NCBI RefSeq assembly: GCF_009363795.1
Contig: NZ_CP045420.1
Coordinates: 2,027,001 to 2,091,000 of the forward strand
Direction of reading: 5' to 3'
Length of the DNA stretch: 64,000 nucleotides
From: Palleronia sp. THAF1
GTDB lineage: Bacteria; Pseudomonadota; Alphaproteobacteria; Rhodobacterales; Rhodobacteraceae
Made by a program: the position numbers and the translations under genes. Numbering within the stretch: the first letter of the stretch is position 1; the number at the start of each line of letters is the position of its first letter. Under the pieces are notes generated by a model, which was given only the letters and a program-made list of their open reading frames with translations, made no database searches and was not told the DNA's origin. This document shows positions 8,552-16,635 of this stretch, one piece after another.

Positions 8552-9057
8552 TGCATATGACACTCACGCGAAGGCGCGTTCTTCTTGCCGGTCTTGCGAC
8601 GACCCTGCCACTCGGGGCAAACGCGAAGGGTTTTGCCGAGATCGAGTGGGAGGATTTGATCCCCGAAGGCGTGCCCTATTCAGAGATCGTCGGCCCTGGC
8701 TACATGGACGAGGCCACCGATACCTGGCTGCCCGAGTTCGACGAAAACGCGACCCGGATGAACACCGATCTGGATGGCGCGCTGGTGAAGCTGCCCGGCT
8801 ATATCATTCCGATCACCAGCACGTTCCAGGGCGTGACCGAGTTCATCCTCGTTCCCTACGTCGGCGCCTGCATCCACACACCGCCCCCACCGCCGAACCA
8901 GCTGGTCTTCGTGACCACCACGACCCCATGGCCAAGCGACGATATGTGGACGGCGATCTGGGTCTCCGGGACCCTGCGCACACAGATGCAATCCACCGCA
9001 GTCGCAGAGATCGGCTATGCGCTGTCGGCCAGCAAGATCGAGGAATACGAATGGTAG
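8548..9057 (+). CDS. DUF3299 exported protein (first copy)
   Basis: 169-residue protein with a Tat-like signal (TRRRVLLAGLATTL). The DUF3299 hallmark VPYVGACIHTPPPPPNQ holds Cys108 and His110, followed by a proline run; this Cys-His pair is a plausible metal site. Function unproven, but proteins of this family accompany ZrgA-type zinc systems. It overlaps the permease by four bases and the second copy by ATGGTAG, so translation is coupled. Confidence 0.8.
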   Translation: MMHMTLTRRRVLLAGLATTLPLGANAKGFAEIEWEDLIPEGVPYSEIVGPGYMDEATDTWLPEFDENATRMNTDLDGALVKLPGYIIPITSTFQGVTEFILVPYVGACIHTPPPPPNQLVFVTTTTPWPSDDMWTAIWVSGTLRTQMQSTAVAEIGYALSASKIEEYEW

Positions 9058-9557
9058 TCGTCCTGAACCGTCGCGCGATCATCGCCGGTCTGGCCACCGT
9101 GGTGGCACTACCCGCCCGCTCCGAAGAAATCGTTGATCTGGATTGGAAAGATCTTCTGCCGAAAGACGCCGCGGCAAGCGCCATACCCAACACGCTGCGC
9201 GGCGTTCTTCCCCACGATGAAGCGGACCTTGCCGCACAGCAGCCGATGTCGGCCGGCGTGCGCACGGATTGGAACGGGCAGACCGTGCGGATGAACGGTT
9301 TTATCGTGCCGGTAGACTACTCCGGAACGGGGGTAACAGCGTTCATATTGGTGCCCTACGTCGGCGCTTGCGTCCATGTCCCCCCGCCACCCGCAAACCA
9401 GCTCGTCTTCGTCACGACGTCGCGGCCATGGGAAAGCGATGGCCTGTTCGAGCCCGTCACCGTCACGGGCATGTTCGGAACCGCCTCGACCTCGACCCAA
9501 CTGGCGGACATTGGATACGCGCTTTCGGCTGACCGCATCCAAAATTACAGAATCTGA
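9051..9557 (+). CDS. DUF3299 exported protein (second copy)
   Basis: 168-residue paralogue of the preceding gene; the two share the VPYVGAC-H-PPPP core (Cys107, His109) and the ending GYALSA followed by a short basic/acidic tail. The ATG inside the end of the first copy was chosen over a much longer upstream frame, because residues after it give a hydrophobic signal segment (NRRAIIAGLATVVALP) and normal family length. Last gene of the zinc operon, ahead of a strong hairpin. Confidence 0.8.
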   Translation: MVVVLNRRAIIAGLATVVALPARSEEIVDLDWKDLLPKDAAASAIPNTLRGVLPHDEADLAAQQPMSAGVRTDWNGQTVRMNGFIVPVDYSGTGVTAFILVPYVGACVHVPPPPANQLVFVTTSRPWESDGLFEPVTVTGMFGTASTSTQLADIGYALSADRIQNYRI

Positions 9558-9636
9558 TCCCGCTTCCCGAATGAATGGTTGCGGCTCTACCCTTTCGGCC
9601 GGACTTCATTGCAGAGTGCCAGCGCGCGTAAACAAA

Positions 9637-9670
9637 AAGGGCCCCGACAGCTCTTTCTGCCGGGGCCCTT
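9637..9670. terminator. Bidirectional terminator between convergent zinc and phytase-like genes
   Basis: Perfect 10-bp stem AAGGGCCCCG / CGGGGCCCTT with a 14-nt loop that can itself pair CAG with CTG. Flanked by A-rich sequence on the left and TTCTT on the right, so it can act in both directions, ending the zrg operon and the minus-strand esterase gene. Confidence 0.75.
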
Positions 9671-9687
9671 CTTCGATCCTGCGTTCG

Positions 9688-11829
9688 CTACTCTGTCGCT
9701 ATGGAAAAGAGCATGGTCTCGCCGGAGTGGTCGTCGACGCCGTCGTTGTCGGTGGAGACCCACATCGTGTCGTCTGCCGCGATGGCAAGACCTTCGACCT
9801 TGTCGAGGACATAGCCGCCTGTCGATGTCAGGTACGGCAGCAGGTCAACGACGACTTCGGGTTCCAGCACGGCGGGCGTCTGGCCAAGCGGCACCATCTG
9901 ATCCATCGCGCTCAGCGACACCTGCGTGATGACCTTGGTCACCGCGCGGGTGTCATGCTGGTTGTCGCGTTCGATGAAGTAGACCGTATCGTCATGGGCG
10001 ACGATTTCGGACAGCCCCACCCAACCGGTCGACGGCTCGGTCAGGGGATAGTGGATCACCGACCATTCTTCGGACCCAAGGTCATAACCCAGAACCTTTG
10101 CGTGGTTGGCCGGGTCATCACGCCATTCGCGCTGGACCGCGACGTAGAGCATATCGTCCACACGGGTGATTCCTTCAAAACCGAAGCGCCTTTCGACGGC
10201 CAGAAGTTCTTCCGGCAGCGCGATGTAGTCTTCGATCGCACCGTCTGCGCCCACGTGGTAGATCGCGTGCGGCACCAAGCGGTCAGAGCGACCTTCGGAG
10301 GCGATCCAGAAGCCGCCCTCTCCGTCCAGCGCGATGCCTTCCATATCCATCAGCTGCGCCGGTTGACCTTCGCGCGTCACCCGGATCGCCTCGACGATCC
10401 GTGCCGGTGTCTGCGTCACATCAATGCGGAAGATCGTGGGCTGCATGGCGTAAAAGCTGTCGGAGACGGCATACATCGTGCCATCTTCGGCCATGACCTG
10501 CCCAGAAATCGCCCCCCAGCCTGTCAGCTCATCCATGCCTTCGGACGTCAGGTGCGGGTAGGCTGCCGGTGCGTCCTGATACTCGAAGATCATCACATGG
10601 GCGCGCGGGCCGGCATCGTCGGTCTCGTTGGCCGAGATCAGCAGGTTACGCTCTGGGATGGTCACGTAACCTTCTGGCCCGATGCCGGAGGGCAGAAGCT
10701 GGTTCAGGACCGGGGATGCGGGATCGGTGATGTCGTAGACGCCGACGACCGAGGAGCGCTCTGCCCCCACGAAGACGAACGGTGTGTCGCCGAAAGTGTC
10801 GAAGGTCACGCTTTCCGGCTCTACGCCTTTGTTGCCCGACCGCTCTTCGGGGTAGTGGCCGATCTGAACGATGGCGTACTCGAAGTCGGTGCCGGAGTCG
10901 TAGACGACTTCGCCATCTTGGCTGAAGATCGTCCAGCCGCGCGAGCCGCCGTCCATGTCGCCCTCGTTGGCCGTGGCGAAATGCGTGTCGTCGATCCAGG
11001 TGATGCTGTCGGGCTCACGCGGGACGGTGATCGTGTCGGTGAACTCCAGCGCGCCCTCTTCTTCGGTATCGATGCCCTCAAGCGTGACTTCGCCAGCCGA
11101 GAAGTGGTTGATGACCGAACCGTCAGAGGCCAGCACGATGATGTGGTTGTTCTCTTGCAGGGTCACGACGACTTCGTTCTCGGCGTTGATCGAGACGAAT
11201 TCAGGCTCTGGATCTTCGGGGGCAATGTCGGCAAGGCCGGTGATGTCAGCGATGCGGGCCGTGTCGCAGTCGATCAGGCCCTCGTCGGTCAGATCGACCA
11301 TGAAGATCGATCCGGCGGGCATCTGGCCCACGCGACCGTCGCCCAGATCTTCGTCGCGCTCGTTCTCGATTGCGACGGCAAGGAAAGACCCGTCGGGCGC
11401 GATGCCGACGCTGTCGGGCTGTCCGGGTAGGTCGCAGCGACCGACTTCGGCTTGGGTCGTGACGTCGATCTCGACCAGGTAGCCCGACGGATCGGTGTAG
11501 CTTTCCGAGGTGTTCACACCGGCCAGCGCGTAGTTGCCGATGACGGCGACCGACGTCGGCTCACCCTCGGGCATGAACGCACCGGCGGCGGTGGGGTTCG
11601 CGGGGTCGGTGATGTCGATGAAGCCGATCGAGCCGCCGGGGCTGTCCGTATACACCAGCGTCATGCCGTCATCGGTCGCGGCGATGATCTCTGCCGAGGT
11701 CTCTTCCGCGTCGGGCAGGTTATCGGCGACGCGGAAGGATGCGATCCGGTTGAAATTCATGTCCTGGGCCAGCGCGGGCGCGGCCAGACAGATGAAAGCC
11801 GACGATATCGTCAGCGCACGACAAGCCAT
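9688..11829 (-). CDS. Exported esterase-like phytase-domain protein
   Basis: About 713 residues with a signal peptide ending near APALAQ. The N-terminal half is a beta-propeller-like region with repeats such as GFIDITDPANP and GVYDITDPASP; the C-terminal half (from about ISGQVMAEDGTMYAVSD) matches the esterase-like phytase domain, with the landmark DMEGIALDGEGGFWIASEGR. Likely an extracytoplasmic phosphoesterase that frees phosphate from organic compounds. The ATG at 11829 has AGGAGA 9 bp upstream. A strong PHO-box-like array precedes it. Confidence 0.82.
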   Translation of the reverse strand: MACRALTISSAFICLAAPALAQDMNFNRIASFRVADNLPDAEETSAEIIAATDDGMTLVYTDSPGGSIGFIDITDPANPTAAGAFMPEGEPTSVAVIGNYALAGVNTSESYTDPSGYLVEIDVTTQAEVGRCDLPGQPDSVGIAPDGSFLAVAIENERDEDLGDGRVGQMPAGSIFMVDLTDEGLIDCDTARIADITGLADIAPEDPEPEFVSINAENEVVVTLQENNHIIVLASDGSVINHFSAGEVTLEGIDTEEEGALEFTDTITVPREPDSITWIDDTHFATANEGDMDGGSRGWTIFSQDGEVVYDSGTDFEYAIVQIGHYPEERSGNKGVEPESVTFDTFGDTPFVFVGAERSSVVGVYDITDPASPVLNQLLPSGIGPEGYVTIPERNLLISANETDDAGPRAHVMIFEYQDAPAAYPHLTSEGMDELTGWGAISGQVMAEDGTMYAVSDSFYAMQPTIFRIDVTQTPARIVEAIRVTREGQPAQLMDMEGIALDGEGGFWIASEGRSDRLVPHAIYHVGADGAIEDYIALPEELLAVERRFGFEGITRVDDMLYVAVQREWRDDPANHAKVLGYDLGSEEWSVIHYPLTEPSTGWVGLSEIVAHDDTVYFIERDNQHDTRAVTKVITQVSLSAMDQMVPLGQTPAVLEPEVVVDLLPYLTSTGGYVLDKVEGLAIAADDTMWVSTDNDGVDDHSGETMLFSIATE

Positions 11830-11892
11830 TGTGTATTCTCTCCTGTGGCGATCAGCGGGCAAGCGCGCCGCGGCGCGCTACGGCGCGGTTTG

Positions 11893-11921
11893 ATCACGGT
11901 TGTGTGACAGGCGCGCGACAG
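11893..11921 (-). promoter_or_regulatory. PHO-box-like array upstream of the phytase-like gene
   Basis: On the minus strand three 7-mers repeat at exact 11-bp steps: CTGTCGC, CTGTCAC, CCGTGAT, with linkers GCGC and ACAA. PhoB boxes are direct repeats of CTGTCAT/C with 4-bp AT-rich linkers. The array lies 64-92 bp before the start codon, a normal distance for PhoB activation. Confidence 0.7.
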
Positions 11922-11930
11922 CGGCTGGGG

Positions 11931-13265
11931 CTACATCCGCACTTTGGCGACGTTGGTGCCCCGGATCAGCGCCCACGCCGGGATCAGGGCGACGCATGTC
12001 GTTGCGGCGATGAAGCCTGCCACAAGATGCACCTCTGACCAGCCTAGTCCGACCGGGATCGCCACACCGGTGCGGGCAGCTACGATACCCGACAGGACCG
12101 CGGCAACGGCCCACCCGACCGCCAGACCCAGCACGCCGCCAAGGGCAAGCAGCGCGGCACCGTAGGACCAGACCAGCGCGATCAGGAAGCGTGTCGGCGC
12201 ACCTAGCGCGCGCAGCAAGGCCATATGACGCTCGAACAGACGCATAAGCATGACAAGGCCAGTCAGAACGCTCGCCGCAACAAGCACCTGCGCGACGAGA
12301 CTCATCAGGGACATGGCCTGCCGGATATCGCCCAGAATGGCGTAAAGCTGGCTGAGGACCGCGCCAGGCAGGAACGCCATCGTCTGCGCATCGCGGGTGT
12401 AGGTCGAAATCAGACCGTAGGACTGCGCGAGCGTTTCCGGCACGACGATGACGGCGGGTGTGCCGGGAAAGAGGTCGGGATCGAAGGGCGGGCCGAGCGG
12501 GTCGTCGTGATCCTCGGCGTGGCCTTCTTCTTCAAAAGCGTGGCCCGGTGCGAGCCCGTGGACGCTCCACACGGATTCGACCGGCACCAGCACGGCGCGA
12601 TCCCAAGGCGTTCCCGTGGGAGCCATGCGGCCGACCACCTCGTAGTGGAAGTCGCCATGTGCATCCATTTCGACGAACGAGCCCTGACCGTGGGCCGGTT
12701 CTATTTCCCCGCCCAGCGGAACGTCGATCAGCGCGCCGACCACCGCCTCGTCTTCATGTTCAAAGATGCGGCCCTCTACGGCGTCATCACTTAGATGCGA
12801 GACGAAACCGGCCACGGTGCCGACGACCGGATCGCCCTCGAAGCTGTCTCCGAAGGCGATGGGCGCGGCCAGTCGGACGCGGGGGTCGGCCTCGATCTCG
12901 GCAAATGTTACCCCGTCGATCAACGGCACATCGGCGGGGCGCAGGTACACGGCGGCAAGAAGCATGGTGATCTCGCTGCCGGGAGCGGACACCACGATGT
13001 CGAACTTCGATGCGGCGTCGGCCGTGCCCTGCCGCAGCCCCCGTTCCTGCGCGATAAGGCCGATCCCCATGCCGACCGAAATGGCGATGAGCGCGACGAA
13101 CACCGCATTGATCCAGCCGAACCGCCGGATCATGCCAAGCGCGAGGGGCCAAGGCGCAAGGCCGCGCAGCAGGATGACCGCGATGATCACGACGGGAAGC
13201 AGCATGGCCAACAGGATCAGCAGATCCTGCGCGACGGCTGGCAGACTGGCCCAGAAGTCCGTCAT
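11931..13265 (-). CDS. FtsX/MacB-type ABC permease with histidine-rich loop
   Basis: 444-residue FtsX-type permease: two N-terminal helices, a long periplasmic domain (about 80-310) and three C-terminal helices. It resembles the zinc-system permease at 7304-8551 but its periplasmic domain holds an acidic, His-rich stretch, HAFEEEGHAEDHDD, with His236, 242, 249 and 253, suggesting metal binding. Overlaps the ATPase upstream by four bases. Its location between an alkaline phosphatase and a phytase-like enzyme suggests a job in phosphate scavenging, perhaps metal supply to those enzymes. Confidence 0.82.
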   Translation of the reverse strand: MTDFWASLPAVAQDLLILLAMLLPVVIIAVILLRGLAPWPLALGMIRRFGWINAVFVALIAISVGMGIGLIAQERGLRQGTADAASKFDIVVSAPGSEITMLLAAVYLRPADVPLIDGVTFAEIEADPRVRLAAPIAFGDSFEGDPVVGTVAGFVSHLSDDAVEGRIFEHEDEAVVGALIDVPLGGEIEPAHGQGSFVEMDAHGDFHYEVVGRMAPTGTPWDRAVLVPVESVWSVHGLAPGHAFEEEGHAEDHDDPLGPPFDPDLFPGTPAVIVVPETLAQSYGLISTYTRDAQTMAFLPGAVLSQLYAILGDIRQAMSLMSLVAQVLVAASVLTGLVMLMRLFERHMALLRALGAPTRFLIALVWSYGAALLALGGVLGLAVGWAVAAVLSGIVAARTGVAIPVGLGWSEVHLVAGFIAATTCVALIPAWALIRGTNVAKVRM

Positions 13266-13933
13266 GCCATCACCCGCCCGTCGGCGACGCGCAACGTCCA
13301 GTCCATCCGTGCAAGCAGCCGCTCATCATGGGTGACGCAGACCAGCGTGCGTCCTTCATCCCCCACGGATACCATCAGATCATCGGCCAAGGCTTCTGCC
13401 GCCTCGCGGTGCAGGCTGGCGGTCGGCTCATCCGCCAGCAGGATCGGGGCGTCGGCGGCCATGGCGCGGGCAACGGCGACGCGCTGACGCTCGCCCCCCG
13501 AAAAACTTGCGACGCGTCGCGTGCCTGCGTCGATGCCAAGCTTGGCAAGCCGGTCCGCCGCCCGGTCGCGGATCGCCCGGCGCTGCGCCTTCGGCGCATA
13601 CAGCGCGGGGAGACCTGCGTTACCGAGTGCCGACAGTTCCTCGAACAGCAGGTGATCCTGGAAGATCATGCCGATCCGGTCGGCCCGGAACCGCGCCCGC
13701 TGGGCCGGCGTCTGCGCGACAATCTCTGTCCCGTCCCAGTCGATGCGCCCCGTCATCTGCGCGGCCATTCCAGCCAGCGCGTAAAGAAGCGTTGACTTGC
13801 CCGCACCGGACGGTCCTGAAATTCCCAACGCAGTTCCGGGCGTAAGATTGAGTTCGGGCACGTCGAGAATACGACGCCCCCCTTCGCCGAATACGATCAG
13901 ATCGCGCAAAACCAGCGCAGCACCGCGCGTCAT
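13262..13933 (-). CDS. ABC transporter ATP-binding protein (partner of the 11.9-13.3 kb permease)
   Basis: 223-residue LolD-like ATPase with Walker A GPSGAGKSTLL, signature FSGGERQRVAVARA and Walker B ILLADEPTASL followed by His where most relatives have Asp (ASLH). Translationally coupled to the permease downstream (4-bp overlap) and separated by one base from the CPFC protein upstream. A paralogue of the ATPase in the zinc operon at 6612. Confidence 0.85.
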   Translation of the reverse strand: MTRGAALVLRDLIVFGEGGRRILDVPELNLTPGTALGISGPSGAGKSTLLYALAGMAAQMTGRIDWDGTEIVAQTPAQRARFRADRIGMIFQDHLLFEELSALGNAGLPALYAPKAQRRAIRDRAADRLAKLGIDAGTRRVASFSGGERQRVAVARAMAADAPILLADEPTASLHREAAEALADDLMVSVGDEGRTLVCVTHDERLLARMDWTLRVADGRVMA

Positions 13934-13934
13934 G

Positions 13935-14375
13935 TCAGCGACCGAAGGTGGCGTCTGTCAGGCGCATCTGGCCGACAAAGCCGGTCTCGGGGTCGGTGAA
14001 TTCGCTTAGGCTCAGGATGCCGCGCGTGTCGATGCCGACGGTGTAGTAAACCGGGTCGACCACGCGCTTGGTCTGCACGGGCAGGATATCTTCGATCCAA
14101 TCGGCATCTGATTCGCAGAACGGGCAAACGGCCATGGGACGGCCCGTCAGCACGAAGAAACTGGATTGTGCCTTCAATGGCGGGGCCATGTAGCCCGCAA
14201 CGGTGATGCGCTCGCCATCCAAAGACCGCGCGAGATCGGAGAAACCGCGCGCACGGGTATAGAGGTCGCGCACCTTGATCGGCGCGTCGGCGTCGCCCGG
14301 CGCGGCCCGCACAAGGGCTGGCGTGGCCAGCATCGGGGCGGCAAGGGCGGCGGTGAGAAACTGTCGTCTGATCAT
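13935..14375 (-). CDS. Exported CPFC-motif protein of the PhoA-linked ABC cluster
   Basis: 146 residues. The chosen ATG has GGAGGAAAG upstream and yields a Tat-like signal (IRRQFLTAALAAPMLATPAL). The mature part holds VAGYMAPPLKAQ and a CPFC pair at 84-87. Its placement beside an ABC ATPase and FtsX permease parallels the DUF3299 proteins of the zinc operon, and the GYMAPP segment recalls their GYIIPI segment; a CxxC pair could be redox or metal binding. Family name not recognised with certainty. Confidence 0.7.
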   Translation of the reverse strand: MIRRQFLTAALAAPMLATPALVRAAPGDADAPIKVRDLYTRARGFSDLARSLDGERITVAGYMAPPLKAQSSFFVLTGRPMAVCPFCESDADWIEDILPVQTKRVVDPVYYTVGIDTRGILSLSEFTDPETGFVGQMRLTDATFGR

Positions 14376-14422
14376 TCTTTCCTCCGTTCGACAGAGGTGA
14401 GGCAGTGGTCTGCAATGGGCAA

Positions 14423-14442
14423 GGGCGGCCAAAAGGCCGCCC
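14423..14442. terminator. Hairpin after phoA
   Basis: Perfect 8-bp GC stem GGGCGGCC-aaaa-GGCCGCCC starting 25 bp past the phoA stop. There is no T-run on either side, so it may be a weak or partial terminator, or an mRNA-stabilising 3' hairpin that sets phoA apart from the following ABC genes. Confidence 0.45.
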
Positions 14443-14466
14443 CGCCGGTTCAATTGGTACAGAAGC

Positions 14467-16023
14467 TTACTGATCGTCGCCCGCCGTGAAGGCATGGTTC
14501 ATCACGTGGAAGATCACGTTCTGCTCCATGGTGCCATCAAAGAGATGCGCCCAAGGGCCCTTGGCATAAACGGCCACATCCTCACCAGAGTGGGTCTCTG
14601 AGGAGAGCGGGATCAGCGCCTGCTGCAGGTAGTCGATGTCGGTCGCCTCTTCCTGCGTCAGCTCGGGACGGCTACCGGAGAAGGACGGAACCTCGCCATC
14701 GGCTTCGCCGGTCTCGACGTCGGGGTTGGTGGCCGATGTGTCCTCTTCCCCGGTCTGCTCCGGCACAAGGATCGAACCCGCACCGTTCAGGTAACCGGCA
14801 ACCGTGTAGGGCAGCCCGTCTTCGGCGGTGTTCGGCTCACCGGTGTGCTCGATGCCCGCACCGTCGATGCCCATGCAAAGGCCCAGGATGTCAGAGCCGC
14901 GACCGCAGTAGCCGTTGAAGGCGATGGCATGCTCGTGGTCGGCGGTGACGACGATCAGCGTGTCGGCGTCCTCGGTCATCTCGTCGGCCATGGCGACGGC
15001 CTCGGCGAACGCCTGCTGGTCACGCACAACACGGGCCAAGTTGCCGCCGTGGTTGGCGTGATCGACGCGGCCGGCCTCGACCTGAAGGAAGAAGCCGTTT
15101 TCGCCACCGGCCGCCTGAAGCGCGGTGATTGCGGCGCCGGTCATCTCGGCCAGCGAAGGCTCGTCCTCGCGGTCGGCCTCGTACATCATGTGGCTGTCCT
15201 CGAAGAGGCCGAGGATGGGATCGCCGCTTTCCAGATCGACGGCCTCGAAGGAGGCCATGTCGGACGCGAACTGTGCACCCAGTTCGTTCTGCGCGATCTC
15301 GATCAGGTTCTGGCCGTCTTCACGGCGACCGCCCTCATCCGCGTGGAAGTTGCGCATGCCGCCGCCCATGGCGACGTGGATCGTGCCCACTTCCATCGCG
15401 TCGATCAGCTGCTGAGCAATGTCGACCTGGCTTTCGCAGCCTTCGGGTACCGTGGCCTCGAAGTTACGATCGACGGTCTGGGCATAGCCCGACGCCGGGG
15501 TCGCGTGCGTGATGCGCGCGGTCGAGATGACACCGGCGGCTTTGCCCATGTCGGCGGCAACCTTGGTGATCGGCGTGACGGTGTTGCCCTCGAGCGTGGC
15601 GCAATCGCCGCGGGTGACGTTCTCGTTCGCACCGATGACGCCGGCCTTGGTCTTGATCCCGGCCATCATCGCCGTGCCCGTGCCAGCCGAGTCGGGGGTC
15701 TGCGCGTTCACGTTGTAGGTCTTGATCAGGCCAAGGCTTGGGAATGCCTCGAAGCTTTGGACGTAATCGTCCCCGAATCCGCCTTCCTGCTGGCCCTGAA
15801 ACAGGCGAGAGGCGTAATTGGTGCCCACACCGTTGCCGTCCGAGATCATCAGGATCACGTTCAGCGCGCGGTTGGTGTTGGGCTGACGCTCCATCGCCTC
15901 TTGGATGGTCTCCTGCGCGGCGGTGAACCACTCGGACGAGGCTTGCGGCAAGGTCTCCTGCGCGAAGGCGCCGGTGGCGCTCATCGCGACGACAGACGCG
16001 GCGAAATACGGTTTCAATGACAT
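14467..16023 (-). CDS. phoA: Alkaline phosphatase PhoA
   Basis: Periplasmic phosphomonoesterase (518 aa) requiring two zinc and one magnesium ion. Signal peptide ends at AFAQ. Landmarks: MISDGNGVG (metal-binding Asp), TPDSAGTGTAMMAG with the Ser nucleophile, GRVDHANHGGN and TADHEHA for metal-binding His and Asp. A YCGRGSDILGLC segment could form a disulfide. Preceded by PHO-box-like repeats and followed on the same strand by the CPFC/ABC genes. Confidence 0.95.
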   Translation of the reverse strand: MSLKPYFAASVVAMSATGAFAQETLPQASSEWFTAAQETIQEAMERQPNTNRALNVILMISDGNGVGTNYASRLFQGQQEGGFGDDYVQSFEAFPSLGLIKTYNVNAQTPDSAGTGTAMMAGIKTKAGVIGANENVTRGDCATLEGNTVTPITKVAADMGKAAGVISTARITHATPASGYAQTVDRNFEATVPEGCESQVDIAQQLIDAMEVGTIHVAMGGGMRNFHADEGGRREDGQNLIEIAQNELGAQFASDMASFEAVDLESGDPILGLFEDSHMMYEADREDEPSLAEMTGAAITALQAAGGENGFFLQVEAGRVDHANHGGNLARVVRDQQAFAEAVAMADEMTEDADTLIVVTADHEHAIAFNGYCGRGSDILGLCMGIDGAGIEHTGEPNTAEDGLPYTVAGYLNGAGSILVPEQTGEEDTSATNPDVETGEADGEVPSFSGSRPELTQEEATDIDYLQQALIPLSSETHSGEDVAVYAKGPWAHLFDGTMEQNVIFHVMNHAFTAGDDQ

Positions 16024-16069
16024 GGAAAGTCCCCTCTGTTTCCGTTCCCGGATGCCCTAGGCCGCAGGC

Positions 16070-16109
16070 ATGACGGTTGTGCATCGCTTTTGTATCGAAG
16101 GGATGACAA
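16070..16109 (-). promoter_or_regulatory. Candidate PHO box upstream of phoA
   Basis: On the minus strand TTGTCAT and CCGTCAT are 33 bp apart, that is three 11-bp steps, with weak intermediate repeats TCGATAC and GCGATGC and AT-rich linkers AAAA and ACAA. The final ACAACCGT is shared with the stronger array at 11893-11921. It lies 47-86 bp before the phoA start. The outer repeats are good and the inner ones poor, so moderate support only. Confidence 0.4.
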
Positions 16110-16635
16110 TGGCATGTGCAGCCATGAGCGATACGCTTGGGCGGAGCCCCAAACCCGGAACCTCGGTGAATACTCTGGCAAAGTCAGAGAGCGACCGGGT
16201 TGACCGCCATGCGCGCAATCCCTCCAGCCTTGTTCGATCGTGGGCCAGCCAGCCCAAGGGTCTAGGTGCGTCAGGGCGCCACGGACGTGCTGGCGTCCAA
16301 CCGCATGGTGGCCATTTCCGTCAGCAGGTATTGAGGAAGAAGTGGACTTGCCCGGCGTTTGCGGAGATCGTTAAGCGCACTTCCGTGGCCTTTCGCTCGA
16401 AAGCGATGGGACGGCCTGCTTAGATCGCTTTGGGCAAACCGAACGCCGCGCAATTCGGCAGTCTATCGGCTCAGCAAGAGGATCAGGAAGGTGTCGAAGG
16501 CGATCCCAAAGCCTGGAACCAATCTGACGTATTCCCACCGAAACCAAGATAATCCCGCTCATTCAGCTTGAGTCCGGTTTAATTCCAACGGGTACAATGC
16601 TTGACGATTGCAGCTATCGGTCGAACTGTCCGGTC
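16110..16635. other. Spacer between phoA and glnE
   Basis: About 525 bp. Short frames on both strands overlap in different phases and show no ribosome-binding site or familiar motif. The region holds no obvious hairpin terminator. It presumably contains the glnE promoter and possibly debris of a lost gene, but I can identify nothing specific. Confidence 0.45.

Noticed and set aside
9376-11430. A 684-residue plus-strand open frame
   Set aside because: It is antisense to the phytase-like gene, has no signal of its own (no ribosome site, no domain) and arises from high GC content. The minus-strand gene has a signal peptide, domains and a PHO box.
14845-16020. Long plus-strand frame opposite phoA
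   Set aside because: Shadow of phoA; no motif and no start signal.
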